A DNA stretch of 64,000 bases, from contig NC_089280.1 of NCBI RefSeq assembly GCF_963678975.1, forward strand, positions 32,320,603 through 32,384,602. The letters run 5' to 3'. The translations under genes were made by a program, and so were the position numbers. Below are positions 55,503 through 64,000 of the stretch, in pieces. The notes below the pieces were generated by a model. The model was given only the letters and a program-made list of their open reading frames with translations. It did no database searches and was not told the origin of the DNA. The DNA comes from Dysidea avara (taxonomy: Eukaryota > Porifera > Demospongiae > Dictyoceratida > Dysideidae). Position 1 is the stretch's first letter, and the number at the start of each line of letters is the position of its first letter.

Positions 55503-56174
55503 TAAGATCAAGATACTCTAATAGAACAGTCACTTACTCTAATACAGCAGTCAGGAAATGACAATATTCTCTAATAAAACAGTCAGCTTTCAAGCATAAT
55601 CTTGATTTTGAGAGCATAATAGTCTGGATTTTTTAGCACTGCTCAAAAGCATAATAGACTATTTTCAAAGTATAATTGGCTCAAGCCTACCGATGAGTGT
55701 AAGCCCTCTGCGCCTTGTCTTTTCTTTTATCTTCAAGCAAGCTGCTTGTCTTCTTCATCAAACGAAATCATATCAAGGCATTAATTTTCCGTATCAACAC
55801 TTTCTTTAAGCAGCATAATTGACGCCACAAAATTTAAGGTGCTTAGATTATGCTACTGTATGGAGGTACCAGTACTATATAACTAGCTACCCGTGTCTTC
55901 ACGATAGGCTACAAGATCACGTCCATTCTTCATTCTATGCATTATTGATCGAAACCACGATGACCACACCAACACTATAACTGTATTTATGACGAAATAG
56001 TGACCACACACCTTCAAGTTGGTGAGATACTCTGATAATCGATCAAAACCACAATGACCACACCCCTTTTGGGCAAGCACAAGCCAACTCGAGATACTCT
56101 AATACAGCAGTCACCCTAATAGAACAGTCACATGTTTATAGGTATGCTTAACAAAAACTAAACAAACTAGTATA

Positions 56175-56457
56175 TTAAAAATTATAAATTTAAAAATGAA
56201 GTAGGGATCCAAGCAATAAAAAGTAGTGAAACAAGAGATGAATGATGGTAGCTATTACACCATAGCTCAGTGGGAAATTCCTACTTTGGCACTGAACACA
56301 AAATAATTGTCATACCATGCCAAAGTAGGGATTTCCCACCGAGCTATGCTGTAATAGCTACCATATATCGTTCATCTCTTGTTTCACTACTTTTTATTGC
56401 TTGGATCCCTGCTTCATTTTTAAACTTATAATTTTTAATATACTATTAATTGTAATT
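56175..56457. mobile_element. Stand-alone hairpin element (second variant of arms)
   Basis: Outer part aaaatgaagtagggatccaagcaataaaaagta and gtgaaacaagagatgaa, inner gatggtagctattaca and agctcagtgggaaatt, mirrored to 56457. Arms about 130 bp. Confidence 0.85.
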
Positions 56458-56702
56458 CCTGCTGTTATTACTGTACAAGTCCTAAATGCTCTACAAGTCC
56501 GTATGGTCATCAAATAACCTTGCAACTCTTAGCAAATTACTTTAATATTAATGTTTTTAGTAGTAGAAATGAATTGTGCAAGCAATATGTCATCAATTAG
56601 TTATGAATGCCACTTCTCACAGGTCCATAGTGGCCAGTAGTGGGATAGCATTCACAGAACTAGTAATCTGTGCATGTTATCTTGACTATGCTATGTACAC
56701 AG

Positions 56703-56981
56703 ACCAGTTATCCATCAGTGTTACACCAACCAATCCAGTAATTGGTGAGAGAGGAACTGCTCAGTTCACTGCTACAGCAAGTGGTGTAAATATGAGAAAT
56801 TTTGTGTATCAGTGGAGGAAAAGACATACTAATAGTCTTCCTAATAAGGTGTCTGGTGTTAATGGAGTAATGTTAACAATTCCTAATCTTGTTGAATCTG
56901 ATGAAGGAGTGTATTATTGTACTGTGACTAATGAGTGGGGTAATAGTGTGAGGAGTGATGATGTCAATTTGAGTGTTATAG
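56703..56981 (+). CDS. Gene B exon 4: Ig-like domain 3 (paralogue of 306-584; B-strand Cys absent)
   Basis: Acceptor tacacag ends at 56702 and donor gtatgt starts at 56982. The exon is 279 bp, phase 1-1, identical in length to 306-584 and strongly similar. Encodes SVTPTNPVIGERGTAQFTAT, then VYQWRKRHTN, LTIPNLVESDEGVYYCTVTN. The B-strand position again lacks Cys. Amino-acid changes between the paralogues (CSS/TNS, HNSKR/GNSVR, KS/ES) fall mainly in predicted loops. The next exon of gene B must lie beyond 64000. Confidence 0.82.
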
Positions 56982-57720
56982 GTATGTATACTATCAAAGT
57001 AGAACCTTGTGTATAACAGACATCTTGTAACACTGTAATCTACACAAAAAAACAAAACAGCCAAGCTGTGTAAAAAGGTGCGACCTTTAATAGTCTGGGT
57101 GGAAAAGTTGTGAAATCACAGGTAGCAACACATTATTAATATTTATTTGACAACATTGCAGTCATTTCTTGGCCACCATTGTTAATTTTACAAAATTTTC
57201 ACCCAGGCTATTACATAAATACTACGTCCTTTTTTTCACAGCTTGGCTGTTTTGTGTGGACTTTGTACTCTGTATGACCTTATTTTTACCCACATTTTCT
57301 TTTATTTATAGATACATTGATGATTATCGAAAACTGAATTTAAATTGTATTATTTTATTCGACTTTTTAATGTAGATTAGGGACCCAGCAAAAGGATTTT
57401 ATGGATTTTAAAAGCCAAACATTTTAAAACATGAAGAATCGAGGGTGTGGTCTTTGACTAACAAGAGCATTTTGTATGGGAACATCGGTGGGGTCATTAT
57501 GGGATCGAAATAAATGTTTTTCTAAAATCATTATGCCATCTTAACATGAGTACAGAAGACTGCACATGTTTTTGTTGAAGAGCTGATGAGAAATTAAGCT
57601 TGCTCCTTATTGCTGCTTCCTGAAGTCAAATACTGGTAAGGATAATCATGTTGACAAAGAACCTGATCAGTTGCTGCTATTGCATGTTCCATGGCATCGT
57701 AACAGTGTGAATAACAGAAG

Positions 57721-58198
57721 TAGGGACCCGTCGATTTCGCCAGCAAAATTTTTGGCGTAATGGTTGGGTAAAAGCAAAGAGCAAAATGCTGGCATAATAC
57801 GTGCAATTTTTGTGAAGTGGACATAAAAATTGCACAAAAGATCGAGATACTCTAATAGAACAGTCAGACACGTTAAAATATTGACAATGCATAGCTAATT
57901 GTTGCAAGAACAGCAAGTGACAATCGAGATACCCTAATAAAACAGTCGCACATGTTAAGCAATATTAGTTGGCTTCTTGCTTTACATGTTAGAAGTAATT
58001 TCTGATCGAGATACTCTAATAGAACAGTCACTTTAAGGCGAAACTGTAGCTTTGCACTTGGAAATATTCAATTAACAAAGATCAGTGCTGAGCAAAATTA
58101 TAATTCTTGAGCAAAATATGGAGCATAATAGGTGAAAAATAAAAGAATTGCTGGAAAGAAAAATAGGTAGAAAAAAAAGCAAAATAGACTGGTCCCTA
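57721..58198. mobile_element. hAT-type MITE with perfect 8-bp duplication, three internal motif copies
   Basis: 478 bp. TIRs TAGGGACC / GGTCCCTA. Flanked by AACAGAAG at 57713-57720 and 58199-58206; the paralogous intron at about 1345 shows the empty site (aacagaaag). Contains gatcgagataccctaata-type motifs at 57841, 57923 and 58004, spaced about 81 bp. Confidence 0.94.
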
Positions 58199-58718
58199 AA
58201 CAGAAGGTGTAGTAATGAAACAGTTTGAAAACACAGCTTGAGTGATTGCAATGGTCACAAGTTGTTGGCTTATTTAACAGATATTTATAGTGCTAAAGCA
58301 GTAAAAAGACCATATGGACCACACCTACATACAATACATGCTATTAATAAATAATCATTCTACAAGGTAGCTTACCCATCTATGTAGGTATTTGGTAAAA
58401 TCCATCTACTGCAGTTTCGTTGAAGGTGTTAAAACAGCCTACAAAACAGATTGGCATTAAGCAAAATTTTCCATAATATTACTGGACTTTTCCATTCATC
58501 CTGACAAATGTATTGAACCATACCTCTCATAATTGAACTTTAGACATGCTTATAGAATGAATGGAATGGTGAAACTCGTGTTGGCTTGGGTGACTTTGCC
58601 CACTGCAGACTATCATCCTACAATATGCTTGGGAGAGCTTGTAGCAAATCATTGATTGGAAGTGAGATTTGCAATATCTGAGGTCTTTCTGCTAGCAGGT
58701 TTTTAACCATTTTATAAA

Positions 58719-59366
58719 TGTGACTGGATTTTGGAAAAACGATCCAAATCGCACATTAGAAGTTCCGAGATAAACGGTTTTAAAGAATTGAAGCCAGCAT
58801 AACTCTCCAAGGATAGCAAGCACGCGTATGAAATTTACACAAAAGATGCATCAATCTGTTACCTTTCAAGCCACTTCCAGTACTTGTAGCTGCTTGTACA
58901 GTTTCCCGCCAAATAAGATAGAAAATCTGAGCAGTTGGACGAGCGAAGTAGTATCACGAGTGCTCACAAAGGGGTGGAGGTTGGGGGGTGGCGGGGAGGG
59001 CAAAAGATAGACCTCAAAATGGAGGCAGACCACGATTGGAGTCCAGACACCAGATTACAGGGCTGTGCTGGCTCCTTAGTGGCTGATATGTAGCAAAATC
59101 AGCAGAGAACACGTCTGGCCAACATTATAAGGCTGTCCACCAGTAAACCACTGACTCTTGCCAAGCCAGGTCCTACACAAGGCCTGAAACCGCCATTTGA
59201 GCACTCCACACCACCCAGAAAAGACGTGTGTAAAAACCAGCCTCGTGTAGTTTGAGTAGTGCTGAGGGTCAAAACTTGTAGTACGATAGTGTAGCTATCC
59301 ACTGGTGGTGTTAGTTTGATTTTGCCTGATGTGCGATTTGGATCGGTTCTGTGAAATCTGGTCACA
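58719..59366. mobile_element. TGTGAC-type MITE, copy 7 (648 bp)
   Basis: TIRs TGTGACTGGATTTTGGAAAA and the inverted end ctgtgaaatctggtcaca. The paralogous intron at 1880-1895 lacks it (empty site), so the insertion came after the segmental duplication. Very similar to copy 6. Confidence 0.92.
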
Positions 59367-59498
59367 AATAGGTCTTTTAGTGGATTTTGAAAACTCATCA
59401 TCTCTCAAATACTTCAGGATTATCTTGGCATTACATTAGCATGACGTTACTGTATAACTATTTGTTATTTGAAATTAGCTATGGTTTACACAGTATAT

Positions 59499-60005
59499 AT
59501 CTAATCCAGAACTGCCAAGCTGTAAAAAAAGGAGTGCAGCCCTTGAAAAGGCTATGGTGAAAAAAGATGTGAAATCCAAGGTGGCGGCCAAGAAATGGCT
59601 GTGATGGTAGGTTAATGGTAAAAATTTTAATAACGACAATTCAGGTGAATTTGGTGCCGCTTGGTCTTAGCACAAAATTCACCTGAATTGTCGTTATTAA
59701 AATTTTTACCATTAACCTACCATCACAGCCATTTCTTGGCCGCCACCTTGGATTTCATATCTTTTTTCACCATAGCCTTTTTGAGGACCGCACTCCTTTT
59801 TTTACTGCTTGGCTGTTTTGGATTAGATTTCACTTCTTTTTGTATTTGTATATCCCAAAGCCGGCCTATGGCCAGCTTTGGGGCTTTTTAACCTATCTTT
59901 TTTCTTTACCACAGGAAGAAGAAAAAGATGAAACAGATTTTATAAATACTTTGACTAATTCTGATTTTATCAATAAATGTACAAATTATATATATAATAC
60001 ATATA
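59499..60005. mobile_element. Palindrome-plus-tail element, copy 1
   Basis: Palindrome 59499-59828 (arms about 150 bp, ends atctaatcc/ggattagat, centre acaattcaggtgaatt...). Tail 59829-60005 with hairpin aaagccggcctatggccagcttt and ctttaccacaggaagaagaaaa, which resembles a splice acceptor. Matches 62427-62935 throughout. Confidence 0.88.
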
Positions 60006-60764
60006 TACCACTTTCACACCTCACTTCAAAGGGAAGAGAAGGTGTATAAGTGGTATAGTAGCACTGCTAGCAGTGCTCAGGAATGCATTAACGAGAATAG
60101 GAGGTAGTATATACAATATAGCGACACTTCACAGGATCGATAGTGGGATTTAGTTTTTGTAAAGTGAGCCAAAGTGTAGATCATGGACTTGGGAAAGAAG
60201 ATAGTTCATTGTTTTACTGAATGAAGAAGGTCACAGGTTAGTTTATATTGAACATGTTGCATTCAATAGTCATGTGACGATGTCCCACAGACACTGTGTA
60301 TAGCGCTTAATTGATTTGGCCATTAGTGTTAATAGTATTCACTACTTTAGTTTATTCATGGCTAGTAAAGTAAGTACTTTAGTGTAGTTGAATCGTCTTT
60401 ACATTGCTGTTTAGACACCTGGCGCGATGTCACACATGTGTAGTGACTGGGCGTGGTGCTTAATTGGCTAGGCCATTATAGTGCTGTAAACATAATCACT
60501 GCTTTAGTTTATTCATGGCTAGTTAAGCTTCATTATGAGCTGTTCAGCTCGTATTTGGGCTTCCTGTGCTTAATTGCGTACCCACAATCGAAGTGATCTG
60601 CTTGCTCGTGACGATACACTTACGTTCCTCCTCTCAGTAGCGCCTTGTCGTTGCTCTTACGACATTACCCACAATCGATAGCCACATGGTCCCATATAAA
60701 TACACTCGCAAAGCATTCCTGCAGTTTCCATGTACACTTGCAGGTGAGTCACCCAAGTGGAATA

Positions 60765-60882
60765 TATTATTTGTAACATGGGCACTTGTGATTTGCCTGA
60801 AATATACACACTCGCACTCGGGCTGTGCCCTCGTGCTCGTGTGTATATTTCAGGCAAATCACTCGTGCCCATGTTACAACTA
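60765..60882. repeat. Near-perfect 118-bp hairpin
   Basis: tttgtaacatgggcac, then atttgcctgaaatatacaca and ctcg; the mirrored arm ends gtgcccatgttacaa. Loop of a few bases (gggctgtgccc). Confidence 0.88.
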
Positions 60883-60899
60883 CTACATATATTACATGT

Positions 60900-62424
60900 C
60901 AATTAATCCCTACAGGATAACTTTTTTTGCAGCTGATCTCTCTACTGGGTGACTTGAAATGTAGCTAAACTCTCTGTAGGGTTATCTGTTTGTAGTTGAG
61001 CTCTCAACAGGGTGATTTGTTTGCAACTGAACTCTCTACAAGGTAACTTCTTCTAGCTGATCTAACTACAGGGTGAGTTGTTTCTAACTGATCTCTCTAC
61101 AGGGCGATTTATTTGTAGCTGAATACTCTACAGGATGATTTGTTTGCAGCTGAACTCTCTACATGGTGGTTTCTTTATAGCTGAACTCTCTACAAGGTGA
61201 ATTCTTCTAGCTGAACTCTCTACAGGGTGATCTTTTCATAGCTGAGCTCTCTACAAGGGGATCTTTTCGTAGCTGAACTCTCTACAGGGTGATTTGTTTG
61301 CAGCTGAACTCTCCACATGATGGTTTCTTTGTAGCTGAACTCTCTAAAAGGTAAGTTCTTCTAGCTGATCTCTCTACAGGGTGAATTGCTTGTAGCTGAA
61401 CTCTCTACAGGGTGATCTGTTTGTAGCTGAACTCTTTACAGGATAGTTTCTTTGTATCTGAACTCATTACAGGTATCTTCTTCTAGCTGATCTCTCTACA
61501 GGGTGACTTATTTCTAGCTGAATTGTCTATAAGATTAACTGTAGCTGAACTCCATACAGAATAACTTGCAATGTAAAATAATTCTTTAATGGAGTAAGTT
61601 ATAAACGTAGCTGACTGCTCTATTAGGGTGACTGTTCTATTAGAATATCTTGATCTTGCATTTGCTACATGTCAGTGGTTTGTAATCCGATTCTTCTGTA
61701 CTACTGCAAGGACTTTCTATGATGATTAGATGATTATTCCAGCTACACACCGATTTTCAGCACATTGCTCTAAGCAGTTTGCCTGGTAGGCATAAAAACT
61801 AATAGTTTTTTATTCATAAAAATTGATTGCATAATTGTGGCACAGGTTGGGATTTGTGTCATATCTCCATGGTCTTTATCTCAATTCTTTTCAAACCACA
61901 AAAAGGCACTCCTACGATGGTTACTCCGTCTACATAGCAATTTTCAGCTCATTCCTTCAAGGGGTTTACCCTGTGGGCATGACAGACCTTCGATCTTATT
62001 TTACGCAAATAATCATTCATAACTCCGTGAATGTTCATTGGATTCCTACCAATGTTGGTACTGAGATTCGCCTTTATGAGCCCTTTGAGTGTGCTAAATT
62101 TCAGCCCGAATGAAGCGCACATACGTATTTTATGGCGGATTTTGCAAAGTGTGCGAAATGAAGAAGTAGAAGAAGGGAAAAAAATGAAGGAATTAAAATG
62201 AAATTTTGTTTGCTCGTATCTCGGAAATGGCTGGGGCAATTTTCTTCAAAATTGGTATGTAGACTCCAGCTGGAATTTCTCTAGCAAATTTGGTTCCAAT
62301 TGGATTAGGGATCACAGAGCTACATAGGTATGAAAAGTGTGCTTTCTTTCTTCCTGTTAATATACTCATGGTGTGGCGTGCCGGCTTGGGCCGCACGACA
62401 CACTACTGTGTGTCTTGATACTGA
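60900..62424 (-). mobile_element. Minisatellite-bearing element, copy 2 (inverted)
   Basis: Array 60915-61570 then body 61570-62424, ending gcacgacacactactgtgtgtcttga. The order is the mirror image of 43499-46640. The array is shorter (about 20 units). Confidence 0.8.
60915..61570 (-). repeat. Minisatellite array of copy 2
   Basis: Units of the type agctgaactctctacagggt gatttgtttgt, alternating with acaaggtaacttcttctagc variants. Confidence 0.94.
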
Positions 62425-62426
62425 TT

Positions 62427-62935
62427 ATCTAATCCAAAACAGCCAAGCTGTAAAAAAATGGGTGCGTCCCTCAAAAAGGCTATGGTGAAAAAAGATGTGA
62501 AATCCAAGGTGGCGGCCAAGAAATGGCTGTGATGGTGGTTAATGGTAAAAATTTTAATAACGACAATTCAGGTGAATTTGGTGCTGCTTGGTCTTGGCAC
62601 AAAATTCATCTGAATTGTCGTTATTAAAATTTTTACCATTAACCTACCATCACAGCCATTTCTTGGCCGCCACCTTGGATTTCACATCTTTTTTCACCAT
62701 AGCCTTTTTGAGGGCCGCACTCGTTTTTTTACAGCTTGGCTGTTTTGGATTAGATTTCACTTCTTTTTGTATTTGTATACACCAAAGCCGGCCTATTGCC
62801 GGCTTTGGGACTTTTTAAACCTATCTTTTTTTCTTTACCACAGGAAGAAGAAAACATAAAGCAGATGTACTTTAAATAATTCTGATTTTATCAGTAAATG
62901 TACAAAACATTATATATATAATACATATATTTATT
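62427..62935. mobile_element. Palindrome-plus-tail element, copy 2
   Basis: Palindrome 62427-62755; tail 62756-62935 with hairpin caaagccggcctattgccggctttg. Sits directly at the outer end of the minisatellite element's body. Confidence 0.88.
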
Positions 62936-62939
62936 ACAG

Positions 62940-64000
62940 AACTCTCCATGTTGGTTTCTTTGTAACTGAACACTCTACAAGGTGACATCTTCTAGCTGCT
63001 CTCTCTACAGGGTGAATTGTTTGTAGCTGAACGATCTACAAGGTAACTTCTTCTAGTTGATTTCTCTACAGGGTGATTTGTTTGTACTATCTACAAGGTA
63101 ACTTCTTCTAGCTGATCTTTCTACAGGGTGATTTGTTTGTAGCTGAATTCTGTACAGGTGATTTGTTTGCAGCTGAGCTCTTTACAGAATGGTTTCTTTT
63201 TAGCTGAACTCTCTACAAGGTAATTTCTACTAGCTGATCTCTCTACAGGGTGATTTGTTTGTAGCTGAATTCTGTACAGGTGTTTTGTTTGCAACTGAGC
63301 TCTTTACAGAATGGTTTCTTTGTAGCTAAACTCTCTACAAGGTACCTTCTTCTAGCTGAACTCTCTACATGGTAGTTCGTTTGTAGCTGAACTCTCTACA
63401 AGGTGGCTTCTTCTAGCTGATCTTTCTACAGGGTGATTCATTTGTAGCTGAACTATCTACAAGATAACTTCTTCTAGCTGATCTCTCTACAGGGTGATTT
63501 GTTTGTAGCTGAACTATCTACAAGGTAACATCTTCTAGCTGATCTCTCTACAGGGTGATTCATTTGTAGCTGAACTATCTACAAGATAACTTCTTCTAGC
63601 TGATCTCTCTACAGGGTGATTTGTTTGTAGCTGAATTCCGTACAGGTGATTTGTTTGCAGCTGAACTATTTACAGAATAGTTTCTTTGTAGCTGAAATCT
63701 CTACATGGTAACTCCTTCTAACTGATCTTTCTACAGGGAAATTTGTTTGTGGCTGAATTTTCTACAGGGTGATTTCTTTGCAGCTGAACTCTCTACATGG
63801 TGGTTTCTTTGTAGCTGAACTCTCTACAAGGTGATTTCTTCTAGCTGATCTCTCTACAGGGTGATTTATTTGTAGCGGAATTCTCTACATGGTGGTTTCT
63901 TTGTAACTAAACTCTCTACAAAGTAACATCTACTAACTGATCTTTCTACAGGGTGATTTGTTTGTAGCTGAATTCTGTACAGGTGATTTGTTTGCGGCTG
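62940..64000 (-). repeat. Third minisatellite array, running off the window
   Basis: Same units and orientation as 60915-61570; about 34 units in view. Its body would lie to the right of 64000 if the element is complete. Confidence 0.93.

Larger units (their letters stand above)
54117..55689. mobile_element. hAT-like element with a nested body-plus-hairpin insertion
   Basis: TIRs TAGGCTTGCGCCAATTA and TAATTGGCTCAAGCCTA. Flanking 8-bp repeats ccaatgag (54109-54116) and ccgatgag (55690-55697), one mismatch. The interior has gcataatag repeats and three CTAATA.A.CAGTCA motif copies at 55511-55590. The nested element 54347-55502 makes up most of its length. Confidence 0.78.
38112..56702 (+). other. 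Gene B intron 3 (about 18.6 kb plus gap)
   Basis: Lies between two phase-1 Ig exons, filled with the elements listed below. Stretches without anything I could name: 40360-40850, 41200-41640 (apart from AGGTCA-like half-sites), 43190-43495, 46860-47929, 52310-53100, 53540-54108 and 55700-56170 (apart from two CTAATAGAACAGTCA motif copies near 56100). Confidence 0.55.
56982..64000 (+). other. Gene B intron 4, partial
   Basis: Homologous to the gene A intron after 584 up to about 59500, apart from two younger insertions; then repeats to the window edge. No exon like 5538-5826 is found, so the intron is longer here than in gene A. 60006-60290 shows nothing recognisable; 60300-60540 has two related blocks of about 160 bp (taattg.tttggccatta, tttagtttattcatggctag). 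Confidence 0.65.

Noticed and set aside
56576..56702. ATG at 56576 as start of an Ig protein
   Set aside because: The segment before 56703 has no similarity to the left paralogue's coding part and no signal peptide; the acceptor at 56702 and phase 1 fit an internal exon.

Overview
The window is AT-rich metazoan nuclear DNA. It has short coding exons with GT-AG borders and mostly symmetric phase-1 boundaries, long introns, and dense non-autonomous transposons. The extracellular Ig/FN3 receptor genes and the style of transposon load suggest an early-branching animal, most likely a demosponge. That is an inference from gene content, not a database match.

Two tandem paralogous receptor genes lie on the + strand. 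Gene A (306 to 16302, 5' end outside the window) reads Ig, Ig, Ig, Ig, FN3, a juxtamembrane domain resembling that of receptor tyrosine phosphatases, a transmembrane helix, and a short tail with tyrosine motifs. Gene B starts at 21018 with a signal-peptide exon. It continues at 37478 (Ig), 37863 (Ig) and 56703 (Ig, paralogue of the first visible exon of gene A) and runs off the right edge. The exon at 306 and its following intron (to about 2030) are duplicated at 56703-59500, so the two genes arose by segmental duplication.

Region by region: 0.3-16.3 kb is gene A, with a 5'-truncated LINE (6.2-10.1 kb) and a 1.6 kb inverted-repeat element in its introns. 16.3-21.0 kb is intergenic, with a hAT MITE, a Tc1/mariner-like MITE, a PHD-finger relic and retroelement ends. 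21.0-37.5 kb is intron 1 of gene B. It holds an 8 kb satellite of 27-bp units that reverses orientation at 22.16 kb and is bounded by inverted copies of a 25-bp sequence, a decayed Ty3/gypsy element, a piggyBac-like element and a body-plus-hairpin element. 38.1-56.7 kb is the third intron of gene B. It holds more hairpin elements, an 0.8 kb inverted repeat, a minisatellite-bearing element, a 200-N assembly gap and a Ty3/gypsy element with three in-frame stops. 57-64 kb is the duplicated intron, an inverted second copy of the minisatellite element and the start of a third array.

The least conventional material is: (1) the reversed, higher-order satellite inside a receptor intron; (2) a family of elements made of a 0.7 kb body with a conserved small reading frame joined to a long hairpin; (3) hairpins that keep their outer sequence but have exchanged inner arms; (4) a dispersed 21-bp motif that recurs inside hAT-type elements and may be a transposase-binding subterminal repeat. 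Gene A carries three apparent +1 frame anomalies, which mean either assembly indels or decay.
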